Shown one piece after another: positions 60,488 through 64,000 of a stretch of DNA of 64,000 nt; positions within the stretch are counted from its first letter, which is position 1; the number at the start of each line of letters is the position of its first letter. The notes beneath the pieces are model-generated. The model was given only the letters and a program-made list of their open reading frames with translations, ran no database searches and was not told the DNA's origin. This DNA is from Dehalococcoidia bacterium. Its GTDB lineage: Bacteria > Chloroflexota > Dehalococcoidia > Tepidiformales > Tepidiformaceae. Made by a program: the position numbers and the translations under genes. Location: assembly GCA_009841435.1 (NCBI GenBank), contig VXLW01000069.1, positions 24,950-88,949 of the forward strand, written 5' to 3'.

Positions 60488-61255
60488 ATGACGGTTCGCC
60501 CTCCCGACTCCCTGCCCCCGCCTCGGGCGCTGTGCCTGGACCTGGACGAAACGCTGCTCAACAACGACGGCGTCCACAACGACGCCATCGCGCTCACCTC
60601 ACAGGCGATTGCCGGGAGTCAGCCGGGGATGTCCGGCACCCGGCTCATCGGGACCTACCACACCGTCGTCACGAACTACGGGGCCGAGGTGGAAAGCAAG
60701 TGGGATGGGGGCGATCTCAACGCGGCCTCCTTCACGCTCGAAGCCTGGCGCCGGGCGCTATCGGCTTGCGGCTGCACCGACGAGGCGGTCGCACGGCGCG
60801 CGGCAGCGCTGCACTACCGGCTGGCGGAAGCCGGCTATCGCCTGTTCGAGGACGCTCGCGAGTTCTTTGAGGCAGCGAGGGAAGCCGGGCTGCCACTCGC
60901 GCTCATAACCAACGGCCCCACGGACCTGCAGCGCTCCAAGCTTGGCGCCCTGGGCATCGACCACTGGTTCGGGGTGGTGGCGATCTCGGGGGAAGTCGGC
61001 GTCGCGAAGCCTGATCCGGCGATCTTTGAGCACGCACTTCGCGGGATGGGGTTCGAGCGGGAAGGTGTCTGGCACGTGGGGGACAACCTCGCAACGGACG
61101 TGGCCGGAGCGCGGGCCGCGGGCCTCACGGCTGTCTGGATCAACCGGACAGGGGCTCCGCGCCGCGAATCCGACCCGGAGCCCGACCTTGAAATCGCCTC
61201 GCTGTCGGAGCTGCTTCCGTTCCTGGCGGGTTCTGGCGGCGTCAAACCTGGCTGA
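60488..61255 (+). CDS. HAD-superfamily hydrolase
   Basis: A 255-aa phosphatase-type HAD protein: LCLDLDETLLNNDG (nucleophile Asp and acid), LALITNGPTDLQRSKL (motif II), VAKPDPAIFEHALRGMG (Lys motif III) and HVGDNLATDVAGARAAGL (motif IV). The helical cap lies between motifs I and II. It resembles the YjjG/phosphoglycolate-phosphatase-like group; the substrate is unknown. It starts 48 bases after the CysRS-like gene and converges with dnaG. Confidence 0.9.
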   Translation: MTVRPPDSLPPPRALCLDLDETLLNNDGVHNDAIALTSQAIAGSQPGMSGTRLIGTYHTVVTNYGAEVESKWDGGDLNAASFTLEAWRRALSACGCTDEAVARRAAALHYRLAEAGYRLFEDAREFFEAAREAGLPLALITNGPTDLQRSKLGALGIDHWFGVVAISGEVGVAKPDPAIFEHALRGMGFEREGVWHVGDNLATDVAGARAAGLTAVWINRTGAPRRESDPEPDLEIASLSELLPFLAGSGGVKPG

Positions 61256-61266
61256 AGCGTTAACCG

Positions 61267-63129
61267 TCAGGAGGCGGCGCGATCGCGGCGGTGGATGCTG
61301 AGTCCGAGCTGGAGCTGTTCGATGGCGACCTGCGCGAGCTCCAGCATTTCCGTCGAGGGGCTCCCGCCCAGCCACGCCTCATAGGCGGCCTGCACGACAG
61401 CCTGCGCCCCCAGCTCCCGCTCGGCCTCGGCCAGCCCCTCGGCGCCCGCCGAGTGGTGCTCCCTCAGGCGCTCGCGCAGGATGAAGTTCATCAGATCGAG
61501 CGCGCGCTGCCGAGCGTCGGAGTCCGAGAGCTGCGGCCCCCGAAGCGCGCCGATCTGGCGAAGGCGGTTCGCGACGGGCTCGGCCTCGTCATCGCCGTCC
61601 GACCCCTGGATTGCCTCCAAATCGTCATGCAGCCATCGTTCGGCGATCTCTCGCTGGAGGGTGTCCCAGAAGAGTCCGGGCAAGGGGTAATTCCGCAGGT
61701 CAGCGCGTAGGCCCGGGTGGCGAAGGAGCGTCGCCAGCAGGTGCTCCTCAAGGGTCGCGCGGTCCCGTGTCGATTCGGGCTCGGGACGGGCCTGGGGCCG
61801 GCGACGCTGGCTGCGGACGCGGTCCAGAATCGCCCGCTCGGAGACGCCGAGCTGGCGGGCCGCCTTCTGGGCGTTCGCCGACTGCTCGACGGGGTTTCGA
61901 ACGGCCAGCAACACGGGTGTTAGCTGATCGATGATCCGCCCCACGTCGACGGCCGAGTCGCCGCGGCGGGCCGCGATGAGCCGAGCCAGCAGGAATTCGG
62001 TGAACGGTGTTGCGTTGTCGATGGCGGTGCGCCAGGCCTCGGGATCCTCGCGCGTGAGGTCGTCTGGATCCTTGCCGGTGGGCAGCGGGGCGACGCGCAG
62101 GTCGAGGTCGACATTGGCGGTGATGGCCTCGGCGCTGCGCTGGGCGGCGCCCATCGATTCGGGGGAATCGAAGTTGAGGAGGAGGGAGCCGGCCCGCTCG
62201 GCGGCGGCCATGCCCGCACTGTCGGGGTCCATGGCCAGCACGACGCGCGAGGCGAAGCGCGTGAGCCGGGCGGCGTGTTGCTCGGTGAGCGAGGTGCCCA
62301 TGGTCGCGACGAGGTTGCGGAAGCCTGCCTGCCAAGGGCCGATGACGTCGAGGTAGCCCTCCACGACGACGACCGTCCCCGTCTCCCGAGCCTGGGGGCC
62401 GGCGACATCGAGGGCGTATAGCGTGCGTCCCTTGTCGAAGATGTCGCTCTGGGGGGAGTTCAGGTACTTGGGCTCGCCATCGCCGAGGATGCGACCGCCA
62501 AGGCCGACAAACACGCCCCGGTCATCGGCGATGGGGATGATGACGCGGCCACGGAAGCGGTCGTAGGGGGCGCCGCTGGAGTCGCTCTCGTGGAGCACGC
62601 CGGCGGCGAGGGCGTCCTGATCGCTGTAGCCCCTGCCGAGCAGGTAGTCGCGCAGCAGGCGCCACTCGTCGGGCGCCCAACCGAGATGAAAGCGCTCGAT
62701 GGTCTCGGCGTCCAGCCCGCGGGTGTCGGTGAGGTAGGCGCGCGCTTCCGCGCCGCCATCGCCGGCCAACTGCTGCTCGTAGAAGTCGACGGCGGCGGAG
62801 ACGATGCCACTGAGTTGCTCGGCGCGGGTGCGCTGCTCGGCGGCGCGGGCGGAGAGCTCGACGCCCGCCTCCTCGGCGAGGATGCGCAGGGCTTCGCGGA
62901 AATCGACGTTCTCGCGCTTCTGGACGAAGGAGAAGATGTCGCCGCCCTCGCCGCAGCTGCCGAAGCAGCGCCAGGAGCCGCGATCGGTGAAGACGTAGAA
63001 CGAGGGGGTCTTCTCGGTGTGGAAGGGGCAGAGGGCGCGCAGGTTGCGGCCAGCCTTCTGCAGCTTGACGGAGCGGCCTATGTACTCCGCCGGATCGATT
63101 CGCCGCTTGATTTCTGTGACGGCGTCCAC
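61267..63129 (-). CDS. dnaG: DNA primase
   Basis: The replicative primase (620 aa). The CHC2 zinc domain has LCPFHTEKTPSF and WRCFGSCGEGGDIFSF; the RNA-polymerase domain has RFRGRVIIPIADDRGVFVGLGGR and KYLNSPQSDIFDKGRTLY; the Toprim core has VVVEGYLDVIGPWQAGF and VLAMDPDSAG. A helical C-terminal domain (~430-620) should bind DnaB. GTG 63129 (MDAVTEIKRRID) has AGGA 8 bases upstream. It lies 12 bases downstream of the CARDB-like gene on the same strand; no rpoD or rpsU neighbour is seen. Confidence 0.96.
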   Translation of the reverse strand: MDAVTEIKRRIDPAEYIGRSVKLQKAGRNLRALCPFHTEKTPSFYVFTDRGSWRCFGSCGEGGDIFSFVQKRENVDFREALRILAEEAGVELSARAAEQRTRAEQLSGIVSAAVDFYEQQLAGDGGAEARAYLTDTRGLDAETIERFHLGWAPDEWRLLRDYLLGRGYSDQDALAAGVLHESDSSGAPYDRFRGRVIIPIADDRGVFVGLGGRILGDGEPKYLNSPQSDIFDKGRTLYALDVAGPQARETGTVVVVEGYLDVIGPWQAGFRNLVATMGTSLTEQHAARLTRFASRVVLAMDPDSAGMAAAERAGSLLLNFDSPESMGAAQRSAEAITANVDLDLRVAPLPTGKDPDDLTREDPEAWRTAIDNATPFTEFLLARLIAARRGDSAVDVGRIIDQLTPVLLAVRNPVEQSANAQKAARQLGVSERAILDRVRSQRRRPQARPEPESTRDRATLEEHLLATLLRHPGLRADLRNYPLPGLFWDTLQREIAERWLHDDLEAIQGSDGDDEAEPVANRLRQIGALRGPQLSDSDARQRALDLMNFILRERLREHHSAGAEGLAEAERELGAQAVVQAAYEAWLGGSPSTEMLELAQVAIEQLQLGLSIHRRDRAAS

Positions 63130-63141
63130 GCCGGAATCCTA

Positions 63142-64000
63142 CTACTCCTCCGGCTCCTCGGGCTCTTGCGGTTCGTCCGGCTCGATCGTGGCGCCCTCTG
63201 TCGGCTGGGTTCCGGAGTCCTGTCCGTCCGGCGGGACATCGACGACGTTGGGGTTGGGCACGCTGGCGGTGGCCACGTTGATGCCATCGATGAAGAGGGT
63301 GACGCGGATGGACTCGCCCGTCCGCGGGGCGGAGATGCCGTCGATCGTGGCGGAGTCGTTCTCCGCGATGGCCAGCGGCGAAATGGTCCGGGTGGTCGTC
63401 TCGCCGGGGACGCTCACGACGAGGCGGGCATCGTTGGTGGTGAGCTCGCCACCGTCGTTCTGGATCACCACGGAGAGCATCCCGCCGGTGACGCTGGCCC
63501 TGAGCGACAGGATCGGTCCCTCGGGCGGCGGCACCAGGATGAACTCGGTGACGTTGTTGTCCTCGTTCGCCTCGGCGATCGCGTCGTCGGGGTCGAGCGT
63601 GACGATGACGGTCGTCTGCTCGGTGATGGGCGGATCGAGGTCGAAGTTGAGGGCAGCGGTGCCGTTCGGCTCCATGGAGACGGTGAGGACCTGCTCGGCG
63701 GGACTGGCGGGCACGCCTTCCACGCGGACCACGATTGGCCCCGAGAAGGGGTTGGTCGAGGCGTTGGTGAGGGTAATGCGCAGGATCGTTCCGCCCTCGA
63801 TCGGCTCGGCGTTGGTGGGGATGAAGTCGGGTGCATTGGGCGGGGGCGCAGCAGTCCCAGTTGCCGTGGGGGTCGGCGTCTCGGTGCCGGACACCTGGGT
63901 GGGGGGTGGCGGGGGGGGGCCGGCGGGGGCCGGGGGGGGCGCGCCCCGCGGGGCGCCGGCAATGTATTCGGGCGAGTTGTAAACGGCGCTGAAACCCCCC
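63142..64000 (-). CDS. CARDB-like repeat protein, C-terminal part (partial)
   Basis: The frame is open to the right edge, so the start is outside the window. The visible ~285 residues contain a Pro-rich linker, a Thr/Pro stretch (TETPTPTATGTAAPPPN) and two Ig-like CARDB-type units, the first with IVTLDPDDAIAEANEDNNV, the classical E-NE-NN ending. The tail is acidic (EPDEPQEPEEPEE). Such proteins are normally secreted or surface-exposed. The segment 63900-63960 is dominated by runs of G (C on this strand) encoding the Pro-rich linker; a sequencing length error there could shift the frame upstream. Ends in tandem stop codons. Confidence 0.7.
   Translation of the reverse strand, partial: GGFSAVYNSPEYIAGAPRGAPPPAPAGPPPPPPTQVSGTETPTPTATGTAAPPPNAPDFIPTNAEPIEGGTILRITLTNASTNPFSGPIVVRVEGVPASPAEQVLTVSMEPNGTAALNFDLDPPITEQTTVIVTLDPDDAIAEANEDNNVTEFILVPPPEGPILSLRASVTGGMLSVVIQNDGGELTTNDARLVVSVPGETTTRTISPLAIAENDSATIDGISAPRTGESIRVTLFIDGINVATASVPNPNVVDVPPDGQDSGTQPTEGATIEPDEPQEPEEPEE

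Noticed and set aside
1..64000. CRISPR arrays, rRNA genes, IS transposases, prophage genes
   Set aside because: None seen; the only tandem repeat is the 36-base linker repeat inside the binding-protein gene.

Overview
The window is G+C-rich and gene-dense, with frequent GTG and TTG starts. Gene content fits a free-living aerobic or facultative bacterium, most likely Chloroflexota (Dehalococcoidia/SAR202-like). I base this on the mix of oxidative families (LLM flavin enzymes, Rieske oxygenase, P450, phytanoyl-CoA dioxygenase, SDRs, family III CoA-transferases, DppBC transporters with amidohydrolases), a NADH-module-free nuo segment and a small class III/IV PHA synthase. The taxonomy is an inference; no rRNA gene is present.

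Layout. 1-7.4 kb: complex I operon nuoD(partial)-H-J-K-small ORF-L-M-N, lacking nuoE/F/G and nuoI. 7.4-17.5 kb: ybeY, an alpha/beta hydrolase, a ThDP enzyme, yaaA, a PEP-utilising mobile-domain protein, a DHA2 exporter, an LLM oxidoreductase and a large Rieske oxygenase. tRNA-Lys lies at 17.6 kb. 18-31.6 kb looks like an acquired block with looser gene spacing and apparently lower G+C. It holds two NIPSNAP paralogues, two dipeptide-type ABC permeases, a Tat/lipoprotein solute-binding protein, three N-acyl-D-amino-acid deacylase-like genes (the third broken), a VOC protein and an alpha/beta hydrolase. It ends at a junction where two genes are truncated tail to tail.

31.7-34 kb: phytanoyl-CoA dioxygenase family protein and P450. 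34.2-38.4 kb: a polyhydroxyalkanoate (PHA) locus with hemerythrin-like protein, dodecin, lipase-like hydrolase, phasin, PadR regulator (PhaQ-like), small synthase subunit and PhaC, with shared operator-like palindromes. 38.4-39.9 kb: GNAT and HSL-type esterase. 39.9-46.3 kb: a polyphosphate locus (Ppx/GppA and CYTH-CHAD divergent from Ppk1) followed by TrkH. 46.3-48 kb: FMN hydroxy-acid oxidase, tRNA-Met, a small unknown gene. 48-52.6 kb: an operon of two Mre11-like phosphoesterases and a Rad50/SbcC ATPase. 52.7-54.3 kb: two SDRs. 54.4-56.7 kb: a four-gene operon of two DUF1538 membrane proteins, a PII-like protein and a CBS protein, behind a near-consensus promoter. 56.8-64 kb: a double CoA-transferase whose first half lacks the catalytic Asp, a short CysRS/MshC-like ligase, a HAD hydrolase, dnaG, and a CARDB-like protein running off the edge.

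A recurring promoter-like box, (TGN)TACGAT or close variants, precedes many isolated genes. In several cases it sits 8-11 bases before the start codon with no Shine-Dalgarno (SD) sequence, suggesting leaderless transcripts. Less-described systems worth attention are the DUF1538/PII/CBS operon, the PHA operator set with an inverted repeat over a start codon, the two-nuclease Mre11-Rad50 operon and the half-dead double CoA-transferase.
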